This document shows positions 33,701 to 43,108 of a stretch of 64,000 nucleotides of DNA, piece by piece (the stretch's first letter is position 1; each line of letters begins with the position of its first letter). Location: the NCBI GenBank assembly GCA_019096065.1, contig JAGUCH010000003.1, positions 5,394,001-5,458,000 on the forward strand. The letters are read 5' to 3'. The notes beneath the pieces were generated by a model. That model saw only the letters and a list, made by a program, of their open reading frames with translations, had not been told where the DNA came from and did not search any database. A program made the position numbers and the translations under genes. Origin of the DNA: Paracyclopina nana (taxonomy: Eukaryota; Arthropoda; Copepoda; Cyclopoida; Cyclopettidae).

Positions 33701-34435
33701 TCTGATAGTGCTGATATGTGCTGCTTTGCGGTAACGTCCCCTCGCAGCATATACAGGTCGGTCTTTTTGAAGAGTAAGGCGTGCCTCCAGGGGATCGCAA
33801 TTGCTCCGAGAATGTTCGCAGAGCTCCTCCAACAGGCCCTTAACCCTGAGATATTGCCCTTTACATGTGTATATGTTGACGACTTGGTCGTGGCCTGTAA
33901 GAACCCTGGCAAGCCTAGGCCTGCTACGTTAGATGATTACACACGACATTTAGGTGATTTAAGGAAGTTATTTCAAAGCCTCAAGGACTTAAATGCCCTA
34001 CTACAAATTAAAAAGACTCAATTAGGTGTTAAAGAAGCTACAGTCTTAGGGCACCTAATATCTATTGATGAAAATGGGATTATGACTATGCGAATGCCCG
34101 ATAAATTCAGGTCTGCATTTGATGATTTTCCTATGCCTACTACTAAGAAACAGCTGCAAAAGTTTATTGGAATGACAAACTGGTTAAGCCAGTACTGCCC
34201 CAATATGGCTACATACACAGCACCACTGCTAGATGTGTTACAAACAGCACAAGGAAAAACAGGAAAGTTCACCTTCACTGCTTTCCAAGAAAAATGTTTC
34301 TATAAAGTAATAGATGAGATTAAAACAGGTATGTCACTGGCATTGCCACGTTTTAAAGAAGGTTATTTAGTGGTTGATTCTGGGGTAATAAGTACCTCGG
34401 CATTATTAATGGAGGTAAATGAGGATGTGATTTAA
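30701..34435 (+). CDS. pol: Protease-reverse transcriptase ORF, 1244 aa
   Basis: Residues of about 80-118 form two hydrophobic segments (ISIMLIAITICQYCLFG and PITVICSSAIIALWYYF), unusual for a Pol. The aspartic protease motif LFDSGA is near residue 197. A long region (about 300-850) of no recognised domain follows. It carries Cys pairs (CSCKPC) at about residue 740. The RT core has SFDVTSGYD (first Asp, near 987), YVDD (near 1058) and the LGHLIS thumb motif. The ORF ends 16 residues after a VVDSG motif that matches the first strand of RNase H. The start overlaps the gag stop. Downstream, the integrase ORF begins 11 nt later in another frame. Confidence 0.82.
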   Translation: MGPSTKNPNKNDKDSYILPSFMRGECNKEVGRAYFDYLKEQSVKNAEIMTRGSGDEKALVLAIRGRQSRFVPHHTMTVSEISIMLIAITICQYCLFGWNYWPITVICSSAIIALWYYFVKGSTNNEQKTCSNDGIVTHLASVNANEAEPVTHFEPLPNPELEDDMLSIYSLKLHNVCERYFIPVEITGKIRLHALFDSGAMVQIISRTLVKLIEDKIGYTLPRVETNYVIKNFNGEEFPGNEAVSIQVAFGNRVLIRQAVFLVSDCDTLLMIGNSLLVDNNVRMTSKDGKHFMDFPGKSKHKKIPLLLSKEAFYPVAINEGITLLPGEEVTTMASLPHDLPVISNDIQIDSDSDEDDELGHTHHQKNVYSGLVDKYLNFMPSNEYRGVTSEGALTAVTRKGTFPVNIGNSTEDPIYLNAHAVIGRARIVKKQKFKSTVAAHVANISLKALEHEMESCYCNYLDSHIIVQFTDINGLSFTDMHVFNAYEPLRGSHKPLISRKGNYVFISSNQSDGYEEITDVIISKFMKREKWDELPWAVIVPGHKLLSGEQKRIVIKMNMMVDKLKVVWLKYKYICPPCMTIALCPIESYLTGMDRVIITMMIHEYENYPLAYQRNELDKYFELNVLGAHGIMFKLSNNVELIFHVPSEHAENVGYLTTLMYIIIGQLRYQNVADDVWIRTLMDGDVHVGDPLCMATTAALLVLSGLQMYPDDLTKEDIKTKFGKFIPFVLEPPGCSCKPCLAKDMGIKVPLKSFTTIYEGPIVDTSVRQTVLKSPSELDLVSASLELSKDERNNQKLYDEVYNLLLKFPSEFDPLRVLNGVAGYTFPLKPETILNMDLEHIPDEVREDFRDLLLEYKTIFSEDPRSYRLWNVEPMKFQLKDDKPLVPKVFNMSEYETTQVDRKIALMLSSGLIEIVDKSLNRYSACPCFLTSRPNDEKLPMKQRKPRLLVDLTSFNKNLIFTTSEHIVPPIPTLLGMLSNSCLMSSFDVTSGYDNLPVDSDSADMCCFAVTSPRSIYRSVFLKSKACLQGIAIAPRMFAELLQQALNPEILPFTCVYVDDLVVACKNPGKPRPATLDDYTRHLGDLRKLFQSLKDLNALLQIKKTQLGVKEATVLGHLISIDENGIMTMRMPDKFRSAFDDFPMPTTKKQLQKFIGMTNWLSQYCPNMATYTAPLLDVLQTAQGKTGKFTFTAFQEKCFYKVIDEIKTGMSLALPRFKEGYLVVDSGVISTSALLMEVNEDVI

Positions 34436-34445
34436 GGAAGTAGAC

Positions 34446-37400
34446 ATGATTGGCACGAAACCTCCATTTATACATGACGACACGTCAACCTTACTTCACG
34501 CGAAACATGATGATGAGGAATTCCTTGAGGAGGAGATACTTTCAAAAATATCTCACTCATTTCATGGTGAAGCTGATTTTGATTCGCCAGTAAATCATAT
34601 AGAAAATAACTTAAGAGTAGACACAGTCACTGTTAAACGGCGAATATCGCCACACTTACCAGGAATTACACGCAACCTACTCATTAAGTTGCAACAAAAT
34701 TGTGAAGAGACACAAAAAATAATAAATCTAATTATGCTTTCGCCTCCGGAGAAAGTACCACTAGATGTTGCAGTAAAATATCGTGTCCTTGACGGTGCCT
34801 TGTTGGTCATTCGCAAGAATGTAAAGTTACCTTTTAGTGTTGCGACCAATACGAAAGTATATATGAGTATGCCCAACTGTGTTTACCTAATTGCATGTAT
34901 TCATTTGTTACATAACCATTTGGGGAGTAAGAAGACCAATACTCTTTTTACCCAATCTATGTATTCAACTTACTCAGCCAGAATCAGTCGTATTATTATT
35001 GGTGCGTGCATGCATTGTGCTTTATACCGCCAAGCTAATACTAGATTTGTTGGGAAAGGGCGCTTCCGCATCCCGACCCAACCGTGGGAATTAGTTATGA
35101 TTGATTTGGCAAAATTTGATGAAACTTTAGTTAAAGGGTCATCTGCAAAAGACCTGTTAGTATTTGTCGATGTTTATTCTAAGATGATAATTGCTAAGCC
35201 ACTATTGGATGCTAAATATAAGCAGGTAGCGAATGCTATGGAAGAAGTAATCTCCTTGTTTGGGGTGCCAAAGACATTACTTGCAGATAATGGTGCCCAG
35301 TTAACGACTAATAAGGCCCTTCAACGCCTTGTTGATCGTTATAAAATTAAGGAGTTATGTCATTATCGAACTTTGTCGCCATATAAGCATTCGAACGCTT
35401 ACGCTGAAAATGCTATTAGAATAATAAGGAGTGCATTAGTCTTAAACTCTAACTCATACAATATGAAGTTATGCGATGTGTTTAAGACTTCTATTTACGC
35501 GATAAATAATCGCCCTCTCACTTATTTGGCATATACTGATAATAAAGGGGTGAAGATCACCCCCACACCTTTTTCGTTATTCTTTGATAAAATGCCGTCC
35601 TACCATTTAGGACGGGATGTATTTGAAATACTTAGTGAAAGCGAGGACAAAATTCATAAAGCTGAATGGCGTCAACGCATGCGTGAATATGATCTCGAAG
35701 AACAGTTCCACTTAGAAAAAATGAAGGCGACAGAAAGGCCTTCCTTTAAACCAGAGATTGGATCATTAGTTTTAGTTATAAAGCGCCCCATAAATAAACA
35801 ACGGTATAAATTTATGGATGATTTATTTGAAGTTATTGACATTGGACAGCATTCGACTGTGACTGTAAAGCCATACCTTTATGATGGGCTTACTCGCGAA
35901 GTAAGCTTAGATCATGTTAAGTTATATAGATTTCACGAATTGTATAGATTCCTTCCGGAGAAATTGTCCGACCTTCTAAAACGACCCTACACTCCGGAAG
36001 AAATATTGCGTAAGAAAGCCAGAAATGAGGTTATTGAATTTCTTGAAGGGGCAGCCCCTGAAAGTCATGAATATAGTTTGCGGAATCACACTAAGGCCTC
36101 CAGTATAGTGGCCTCACAAAGTTCATTGATATCACAGTCATCAGCAACGGACACTGAGCCAAGTGCAATTCACCAAACCTATACGCGCTCTGGCTCTATT
36201 CTCATGCAAAAGGCTGCGAGCTTGTTTAAACCCTCGGATATTTTACGAATACAGGAGGAAAACAAGCAACTCGTACAAAAGCAATGGGAGCAATATGATC
36301 GTAAGAAGTTAGAGGATAAATACCTAGCTAACAATGCTGAAAATAATATTGTCCGCAAAGAAACAAGTGAATTTTTGTCTGACACTGACACTGATGATTT
36401 TATTGAACGAGCAATTGCACTAAGTGCAAATACAGGACCTGATGAAGCATTTTATGAGGACCTGCTGGCCTTAAGCCAACGCGGCCCTCCTACTTTTGCT
36501 GAAATGGCCCAACAAGAACGATTATATCCAAATTTGCCAAGTGTTAAACCTGATCATATTAGTACTCCTGATCACTCGAACGTGAGTGAAGGGACACTTG
36601 CAGGAGTCAGCCCTGTAAAGTGGGCCTTTCGTGGCCAATATCGTGATCAACATGAGCCAGCTATACCTGAAAGTCCGGAGAAGTACCACACTCCAGACCA
36701 AAGTATATCCGTAACCCCTAATAAGGACAATGAGAACATAGAGGAGGTAGTAGAAAAAGCAGCCACTCTCATTGCGCCTTCTAAGTTCGACACTGACCTA
36801 GAATCATTATCTGCTGGCCTAGAAAGTATGCAATTAGAACTTCCTAATGAACCATTTGGTGGAAATACACAAGAGGATGAAAATGAAAGTAGTGATAGTG
36901 ATGACACTACCGCACTTTATTTTACAGCAAAACGTCATTTGCGGCGTACACCGCTGACAAAGAGCATAAAGAAAAACGTGCAGCGTGCAATTGATATTGT
37001 ACGACGCCAGTTAGAACTATCCCCACGCAAACGGCCTCCTTCTCCACCAATCGATAATCCTATGGAAGGGCCCAGTGCCCCGAAACCGGAGATCTATGGA
37101 GCTGAAGGAGGGGAACCTCAAGTTCGGTATACTGTAATGAAAAGTCCAGTAAGGCAACCTGATTCGCAACCAAGTACTAGTGAGTTACCTAACGCTGGAG
37201 TACCACAAATTGTGCCAAACACGGACGTGCTTGAGCACTCTTCGGCAGAAAATACACCTTTGGGTGTCCCGACTACGCCTGAAAAGGCACAGCTTTCTCA
37301 TTCGGCTACTTCTGAGGTTACACACCCCGTTGTCAGGCAAATGAACCCAGTAGTTCCACAACCGGGTACTCAGGAGCTACCTGAGGCCGCTGCACGAGCT

Positions 37401-38177
37401 CCGTATGAACCAGAAAAGCTGTCTTCATTACGTTTTCTTCCTCATAACCTAAGGAGAAGGAAAAATGTTAACTATAGGACCATGGCAGGATTTCGAGACT
37501 ATGATAAAGACAAAAACGTACCTGCAGTCACCCCTGCGGTTACACAGCCGGTTACTCCGAAAGCATTGACTCATCCGGATGTAGTATTGACAGTTGATCA
37601 GGGTACAAGTTCTCCACAGGCTGTTCAACAGCCTCCAGACACAAACCCTGTGGCATCCTCTGATAAGCCGGGTGGCTCGGCAACCACACCGGTTGTTGAA
37701 CCAAATGAACCAGAAGCTCCGGCCACTGCCCAACCAGCAGTTGAGCCCGGGATCAGTGAGCCCACTCCAATACGGATCCTTCCCCGACGACAACTGCGGG
37801 CGAGAAAAGAAACTGTAGATTACAGAGAGTTGGCTGGTATACGGAAGTATAACAGAGACAAAAGTAAAGTTGGTAAGGAGCAAAAATACTTTCCTAATAT
37901 TCCACGGATAGCTCCTTTGGATCGAGAAGACAAGGAATTTGCCCGTGTTAGGTTTACTAATACAAAAGCCAAGCCAGACCAGAAAGAGACAGAGTTACTA
38001 GAAGAGGTAATTCCTACTTGGAAACTGAATAAAAACATGGCTGCAGTCCCTGATTATATTCAGTTTCTCAAAGCGACTGGCATGGACCACCAAGATGATA
38101 GCAACATAAATGAAATGAAACGGTTGCGTCTCACCTATGATGACCTATACAAGCTAGCTTTTAGAAAGTTTAAGTAG
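34446..38177 (+). CDS. Integrase ORF with long disordered tail, 1243 aa
   Basis: The ATG at 34446 lies 11 nt after the RT stop, in the +1 frame. The N-terminal 140 residues are acidic and match no RNase H. A zinc-binding HHCC domain (HLLHNHLG...CMHC, about 150-200) is followed by the DDE core: MIDLAKFD, ADNGAQ near 280 and the Glu of NAYAEN near 320. A GSLVLVIKRP segment resembles the GPF/Y module. Residues from about 530 on are Pro/Ser/Glu-rich and probably disordered. Two related basic motifs occur in the tail: FLPHNLRRRKNVNYRTMAG (near 1000) and ILPRRQLRARKETVDYRELAG (near 1110). I know no counterpart of this tail. Confidence 0.82.
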   Translation: MIGTKPPFIHDDTSTLLHAKHDDEEFLEEEILSKISHSFHGEADFDSPVNHIENNLRVDTVTVKRRISPHLPGITRNLLIKLQQNCEETQKIINLIMLSPPEKVPLDVAVKYRVLDGALLVIRKNVKLPFSVATNTKVYMSMPNCVYLIACIHLLHNHLGSKKTNTLFTQSMYSTYSARISRIIIGACMHCALYRQANTRFVGKGRFRIPTQPWELVMIDLAKFDETLVKGSSAKDLLVFVDVYSKMIIAKPLLDAKYKQVANAMEEVISLFGVPKTLLADNGAQLTTNKALQRLVDRYKIKELCHYRTLSPYKHSNAYAENAIRIIRSALVLNSNSYNMKLCDVFKTSIYAINNRPLTYLAYTDNKGVKITPTPFSLFFDKMPSYHLGRDVFEILSESEDKIHKAEWRQRMREYDLEEQFHLEKMKATERPSFKPEIGSLVLVIKRPINKQRYKFMDDLFEVIDIGQHSTVTVKPYLYDGLTREVSLDHVKLYRFHELYRFLPEKLSDLLKRPYTPEEILRKKARNEVIEFLEGAAPESHEYSLRNHTKASSIVASQSSLISQSSATDTEPSAIHQTYTRSGSILMQKAASLFKPSDILRIQEENKQLVQKQWEQYDRKKLEDKYLANNAENNIVRKETSEFLSDTDTDDFIERAIALSANTGPDEAFYEDLLALSQRGPPTFAEMAQQERLYPNLPSVKPDHISTPDHSNVSEGTLAGVSPVKWAFRGQYRDQHEPAIPESPEKYHTPDQSISVTPNKDNENIEEVVEKAATLIAPSKFDTDLESLSAGLESMQLELPNEPFGGNTQEDENESSDSDDTTALYFTAKRHLRRTPLTKSIKKNVQRAIDIVRRQLELSPRKRPPSPPIDNPMEGPSAPKPEIYGAEGGEPQVRYTVMKSPVRQPDSQPSTSELPNAGVPQIVPNTDVLEHSSAENTPLGVPTTPEKAQLSHSATSEVTHPVVRQMNPVVPQPGTQELPEAAARAPYEPEKLSSLRFLPHNLRRRKNVNYRTMAGFRDYDKDKNVPAVTPAVTQPVTPKALTHPDVVLTVDQGTSSPQAVQQPPDTNPVASSDKPGGSATTPVVEPNEPEAPATAQPAVEPGISEPTPIRILPRRQLRARKETVDYRELAGIRKYNRDKSKVGKEQKYFPNIPRIAPLDREDKEFARVRFTNTKAKPDQKETELLEEVIPTWKLNKNMAAVPDYIQFLKATGMDHQDDSNINEMKRLRLTYDDLYKLAFRKFK

Positions 38178-40387
38178 ACATTCTTAAGTATAGACGAGGT
38201 GGAAGTAAATGTAGTGCCCATACTATATGGGACCACTATCTTTACTTTGTCAGTCCAATATGGGCGCGCCGTTTTACCAATCAAGCGCACCCAAATTATG
38301 TTAATGCAAAATGACTCTTGCGAACTTGCAGTTTTCGCTTGTCGAAAAAGATGAAATGGATACTAACGGGCAATGTACTTTTGCATGCCCGTCAGTAATG
38401 TACAATATTCATAAAGGTAAGGATAAGATGCGGAACAATGCATCGACAGCAAGAAAAACCCTTTACACTATACTTGGTCCATAATGATACCATGACTTGT
38501 AAAGGTATCGGTTTCCCTCCTAATGGTTTGAAAACCAAAAACCAAGAAATAACGAGACATGCACGATCTGCAGTTCGTTAGCAATGTTAAGATAGGTATA
38601 AAAATGATATATGCCATGAACGCTTTGGACTCGAACTTCCTCGAAGGCTTGTTCAATCCAACAACAACACAAACCTCACTTGCTTTAAAATAACTGAAGC
38701 TTGTTTAGGTAATTCTTACAATATTAATAGGACAAATTAACTCGTCCTGTTTCCTGACAAATACCAATACGAATTGAACCTTGCTTAATACTTAAGCGTG
38801 CCTGCCCCTTACTACTATAGAAGGGGGTTAGGCTTACAATATTCCGTATCCAATAAAGTTGAATGCTTTTTACGAAAGCTAAGACGGATACAAATCCTAC
38901 TCGTTCCGTTTTGTGAACATAGGAATATTTCGTTTTTTAATAAAGCTAAGACGCCATTTTACGAAAGTAAAGACCATGGATACAAACTCTACGCATTATG
39001 ATAATATACATAGAGGATAAGGAAATTGTATAACTTCAATCTTTGGGCTTCGTGCAAGTACTGCACTTAGCCCTACCAAGCCACAAATGACAAATGGGCC
39101 TACTGGCCTAGATAAAGGTTGGCTGTGGTATAAATAATAAAATGTTCTGAACGCGCCATGCAAGAGGGAAATTGCAGATGGGCGTGATACCAGAGGGGCA
39201 AAGGCCCCATCTGTATACAGTATTTTTTATGGACAAGTACACTGTGCAAGTGGGGCACAATAAACCTCACAATACGTGAGGGGACTTGTGTTGAACACAG
39301 TATTGGAAAAACCTTGGAACGATATTGAAACTGTTCAGTCATGAAGACGTTAGCAGTTTTCAATTAGTGCTCACCATGGAAAATAAAAATCGTGTGAGCG
39401 AATACAATTATTGTGGGGGCGAATGCCATCCATGATGCCTTGTGGCAGCTCCAGACCCTGAGTAGGATGGAACATGAAAATCAAAAACTGTACAAAAAAT
39501 GGGATTCATTTCCCTAAAAAGGGATTTTGAAATACTAAATACAGGTTTTGTGCCCGGGTGAATAAAAAGCCCAAACTATGGTCTTCTTGCCTCAACAAAA
39601 CGTGGGCGGCCCACTTCTCTATTAGAATGGGCCGTTCCCTTGTGGCAAATAATGAAACACAAAAAAGCCTATATGCTGGTGAAATCATCAGCTTTGGATA
39701 CAACTGGGGTATCTTGGAGGGGAACAAGTGTTTCCCCATAAAATACCACTCGTTTGCCATAGCAATCTATGCGTGCCAAACGAACTTATTTTGATTAAAA
39801 CACCTCTTGGGTTCACTAATACCAAATCCAAAAAAGTGCAAGTTACGCCTTTTTCCTAGCAGTAATGAGGCGTGAACTACATTACAATAAGCCAGTAATA
39901 AAATCCTATTGGTCAGCTGGTGGCACCGCCACCTCTGCATCTTGCAATAGATTCATTACTTCCAAATAAAAAGAAAGTTCGATATACGCCATTTTTCCTT
40001 GTTAAAAAAGGCGTGAGCTACGTTATTTAATGCATTGTTGGTGCCCCTTGGCACCAAAGTTCAAATAAAAATTGAATAAAATTAGCCTAGCTGCTAAATC
40101 TTTTATAGTTAAAGATTCGAAAACATACTTACCTGAATTTTGTGTGACTGCTCACTGCAGTTCCCACAAAATGCAGAAAATTGTGGAGGGGGGAGTATAT
40201 ATACGTAGCCGCAGGAAATGCAGCCTGCGCCCCAAAAATTTCACAAAATTTGAGCTCACTCGCGCTCTGAGAAAGTAGTGTAAACAAAATTTCTAGATAA
40301 AACTGGAAATGGCAAACTGCCACAAAAACTATAAATCTGAACACTAGCACATAAATGGTGCAAAATTTGCTTCATGGATTATTATTA

Positions 40388-40461
40388 GTGCTAACCGAAA
40401 TTAGCTGAAAAGATTGGTGCTGATAACCACAATCTTTTAAATTAATTTCGGTTATTAGCAC
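40388..40461 (+). other. Long stem-loop in the giant element
   Basis: The left arm GTGCTAACCGAAATTAGCTG with AAAAGATTG pairs with the right arm CAATCTTTTAAATTAATTTC with GGTTATTAGCACC. This gives about 28 pairs with a small bulge and a 13-nt loop. The shape suits a microRNA-like precursor or a viral RNA structure. This is sequence complementarity only; no folding energy was computed. Confidence 0.65.
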
Positions 40462-40469
40462 CCGAACTT

Positions 40470-41665
40470 GATGCACGCATCAAGACCGAGCTGGAATGCA
40501 GAGCTATAATAGCTATGCAATTCAGTGATAACAGATAAAAAATAATCTATGAGTCTGTTCAAAATGGCTAGACAAAAAACATTTGAGCAAGATAGACTGA
40601 AATGTGAGTTGCACTGCGCAAGACGCTGAGCCAGCGCTTGTCGAAACAGATACCCGACTCCAAGGGGGGCAAAAAGTTGTTATGGGACAAAAAGATCCAG
40701 AGACGCACCCACACTAGAAAAATCTAGTTTGAACGGCTTCGCTTGGAGATGTAGGATGGTGGCGCCACCATGCGCCTAACCACGAACTAAAAACGTTTTG
40801 CCTGAGGCTAAAACGAACAATGGAGATTGGAACCGCCGGTGCACCTACACAATTCACCTGTGAAGGTTTTTGAACCTACCCAAACTCAAAATGGCCACAC
40901 TCGGCTCGAGTGGTGACTTAAATTCCGGGATTTATGATGCGGATACAATGAATAAAATAAAATGTTGCACAAAAGTCAAGAGAATCAAAATGACTAATGT
41001 TATAATGATACCGCTAATGATCGCCAGATGGACCAACAGATGAAAAGGTTCAAAGTGCACCAAGATTAAGCATATTGTTAAATAAAATAAGTGCTGGAAT
41101 GTGGCTATCTTGCAGTCGCCACATGACTCCCCTCTTTTTGGTGGAGAATTTGAGTTACGCTAAACACAGCACTAGCAAAGTAAGCTATGTCAGCACAAAT
41201 TGTAAACTGACATGTGAGAAAATGAAAAATATGCGTCTTTAAGCCTAATATGGAAAAGAATTATTGTGCCATTGCCTAGTGCTTGAGCTTGCTTTTGCTA
41301 TGCGCAATGACATACAGCCGGCTTTCCAGTCCTGCAGGGATGATACGAATCCCAAGCCACCTTCAAGGCCTAGCTGGAATGCGGGACAATTTCCCGTGCA
41401 TCAAGGCTGAGCCGGAATGTCAAAGGAAAAAATGCTGCTAAATCGGCATTGATAGCCCATTAGCACCAATGCTCGGCCAGTAGAAGCTCGGATATGGTGA
41501 TGCACCAAGCCCTAACTGGAATGCAGGGCTATAGTTAACGCTGTTCTTGAACATTGATGCATCGTTTGCAGTGAAAACATCAAGGCCGAGCTGGAATGCC
41601 TAGTCCTATGAATGGCCATTTGTGGGCATTGCCTATGTGCCTCAAGGCCTAGCTGGAATGCTAGC
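40470..41665 (+). repeat. Dispersed CAAGGCCNAGCTGGAATGC motif
   Basis: Copies near 40473, 41365, 41403, 41506, 41582 and 41644 share CAAG(G/A)CC(G/T)AGCTGGAATGC with a few changes. Spacing is irregular (about 40-900 bp), so it is not a simple tandem array. Confidence 0.6.
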
Positions 41666-41793
41666 ATATTTACAGGCCCGAATCTGTGGATTTGGGCCGC
41701 TACTGATTAATTATGCGTCTAGGGCACCGTACTTGACGCCTGGAACTGGGTATTCGTGGTCCTCTTGGCCATGTAATTAACTGGAATGAATTG

Positions 41794-42592
41794 CTAAACT
41801 CTGTTGGATGATGCTGAGCTATCTACTGAGGTAATCGCGAAATGAATTGCGGCAAACACAGTAGACACAAAAAGTACTATGTACGTGGACTTTATTGTCC
41901 CGTTTGGGAGGCCTCCAGGCGAGGGGGGCAGGCTGGCCTTGGGCCACGTTGGGGCCAGCCCTGGCCGGTGCGGTGGCCTACCGGGAACACGACGATTTCT
42001 GCAAAAGATAAGATGAATATAGTGAAGCTGTGATGGCTTAAGTGAATAAGTTAGACTTACTAGACGACTCCCTCGAGGGGGTCCTCCTCCGCCACAAAAA
42101 GGTGGAGGACCCACGCCGAGACCCTGGGCAGGTCCTGGGGCTCGTCCCAGAGCCGGCTGACGAGCCGATACAGGCCCCTGGGCCTGGCCCGGTGGACCCA
42201 GGCGAGGGCGGGCAGGGCCACCAAATAGTAGGTGGCCGCCCCTGCCACGTTCAGGGCCACGCCCTAGAGGATCTCTTCGGCCTGTAATACGAGAAAAAGT
42301 CGAGCTTTGACTGAATAGATAACGAATAAATGCACTTACGAAGCCCTGAACGGGGCAGGGAGGGCACTCCTCGTGGCCCATGGGGGCTGCGGGCGGGGCC
42401 GCAGGTGGCTGGGGCCACCCCGCCGCGGACTCGGCCGCGGGGGGCGCCCCTACGGGAGCCTCAGTGGCGGGGGCCACTGTTGTGGTTGAAGGATTCTACA
42501 TCCGCAATGAAAAGATACGGTTTTACGAAAGGATTCAACGGATTCGATTCGAAATAAAAACTTACGAACAAACCGTGGAGGAAGCCCGCCAT
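41794..42592 (-). pseudogene. Antisense spliced gene, unknown, frame broken
   Basis: On the minus strand an ATG at 42592 opens MAGFLHGLF. A good GTAAGT donor (42565) and TAG acceptor join it to 42495-42340, a Pro/Ala-rich segment with GHEECPPCP. A second GTAAGT donor and TTACAG acceptor join 42281 onward. That exon encodes a hydrophobic, Trp/Leu-rich segment (ATYYLVALPALAWVH) but has an in-frame TAG at 42266-42264. A third exon may start at about 42000. GC content is far higher than in the neighbouring DNA. The in-frame stop, and a plausible but opposed reading frame at 42485-42643 on the plus strand, make the gene uncertain. No family recognised. Confidence 0.4.
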
Positions 42593-42869
42593 GTTTTGAA
42601 CTTTTTAGTAAACGAGGCGCGCTACCAGAAAAATCCGGTCTGAAATCGGCCGAATTTTGCGTAAAAAAGCCTCTTTTTATTATGCGCCTCTACGTAAAGT
42701 CTGGGAGCGCTGTCAGATGAAGGTAACGGCTTCGCTAATACCTGCTACCCCACTTGAATTCGAATTCTTTATTATATATATATATAATACAAGTACTATA
42801 GTATATACTCGAGTATATTGGAAGCTTTGAGATCAAAATAAAAACAAGACGAGTGCAAATGCAAAAAGC

Positions 42870-42980
42870 CGGCTTTAAAAGGTCTGCGAGGCCTCGAAAA
42901 GTCTGTGAGGCCTCTAAAAGTCTGCGAGGCCTCGAAAAGTTTGCGAGATCTCGAAAAAGTGGAAAAGTCCGCGAAAACTG
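42870..42980 (+). repeat. Tandem repeat, about 20-bp unit
   Basis: Four imperfect copies of AAAGTCTGCGAGGCCTCGA(A/T). The core AGGCCTCGAAAAG is partly palindromic. A TATATATATATA run lies upstream at about 42774-42786. Confidence 0.7.
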
Positions 42981-43108
42981 CGGGAAGTGCGAGTTATAAA
43001 GTAAGAATTTGCACGCGATGAGGAGGACAAAGGGCAAAAAGTTACAGAAAACAAGCTTAAATGCGAAAAGAGAGTGATCTTCGTCTTGCGATAAGTTCGT
43101 GGCGATCC

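Larger units (their letters stand above)
38178..41790 (+). other. 3.6-kb internal region without a convincing gene
   Basis: AT-rich with only short frames on either strand. It contains the stem-loop at 40388-40461 and several copies of a GAGCTGGAATG motif. It could be an untranslated RNA region, a degraded gene, or a regulatory block for the downstream antisense and sense genes. Confidence 0.5.

Noticed and set aside
32242-33912. Antisense ORFs across the RT-protease ORF (up to 203 aa)
   Set aside because: They lie opposite a clearly coding frame and have no own motifs or start context.
42380-42643. Plus-strand ORF of 87 aa ending in a coiled-coil-like segment
   Set aside because: It overlaps the antisense gene with good splice sites. 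Only part looks coding, and no start or promoter supports it; kept only as an alternative.
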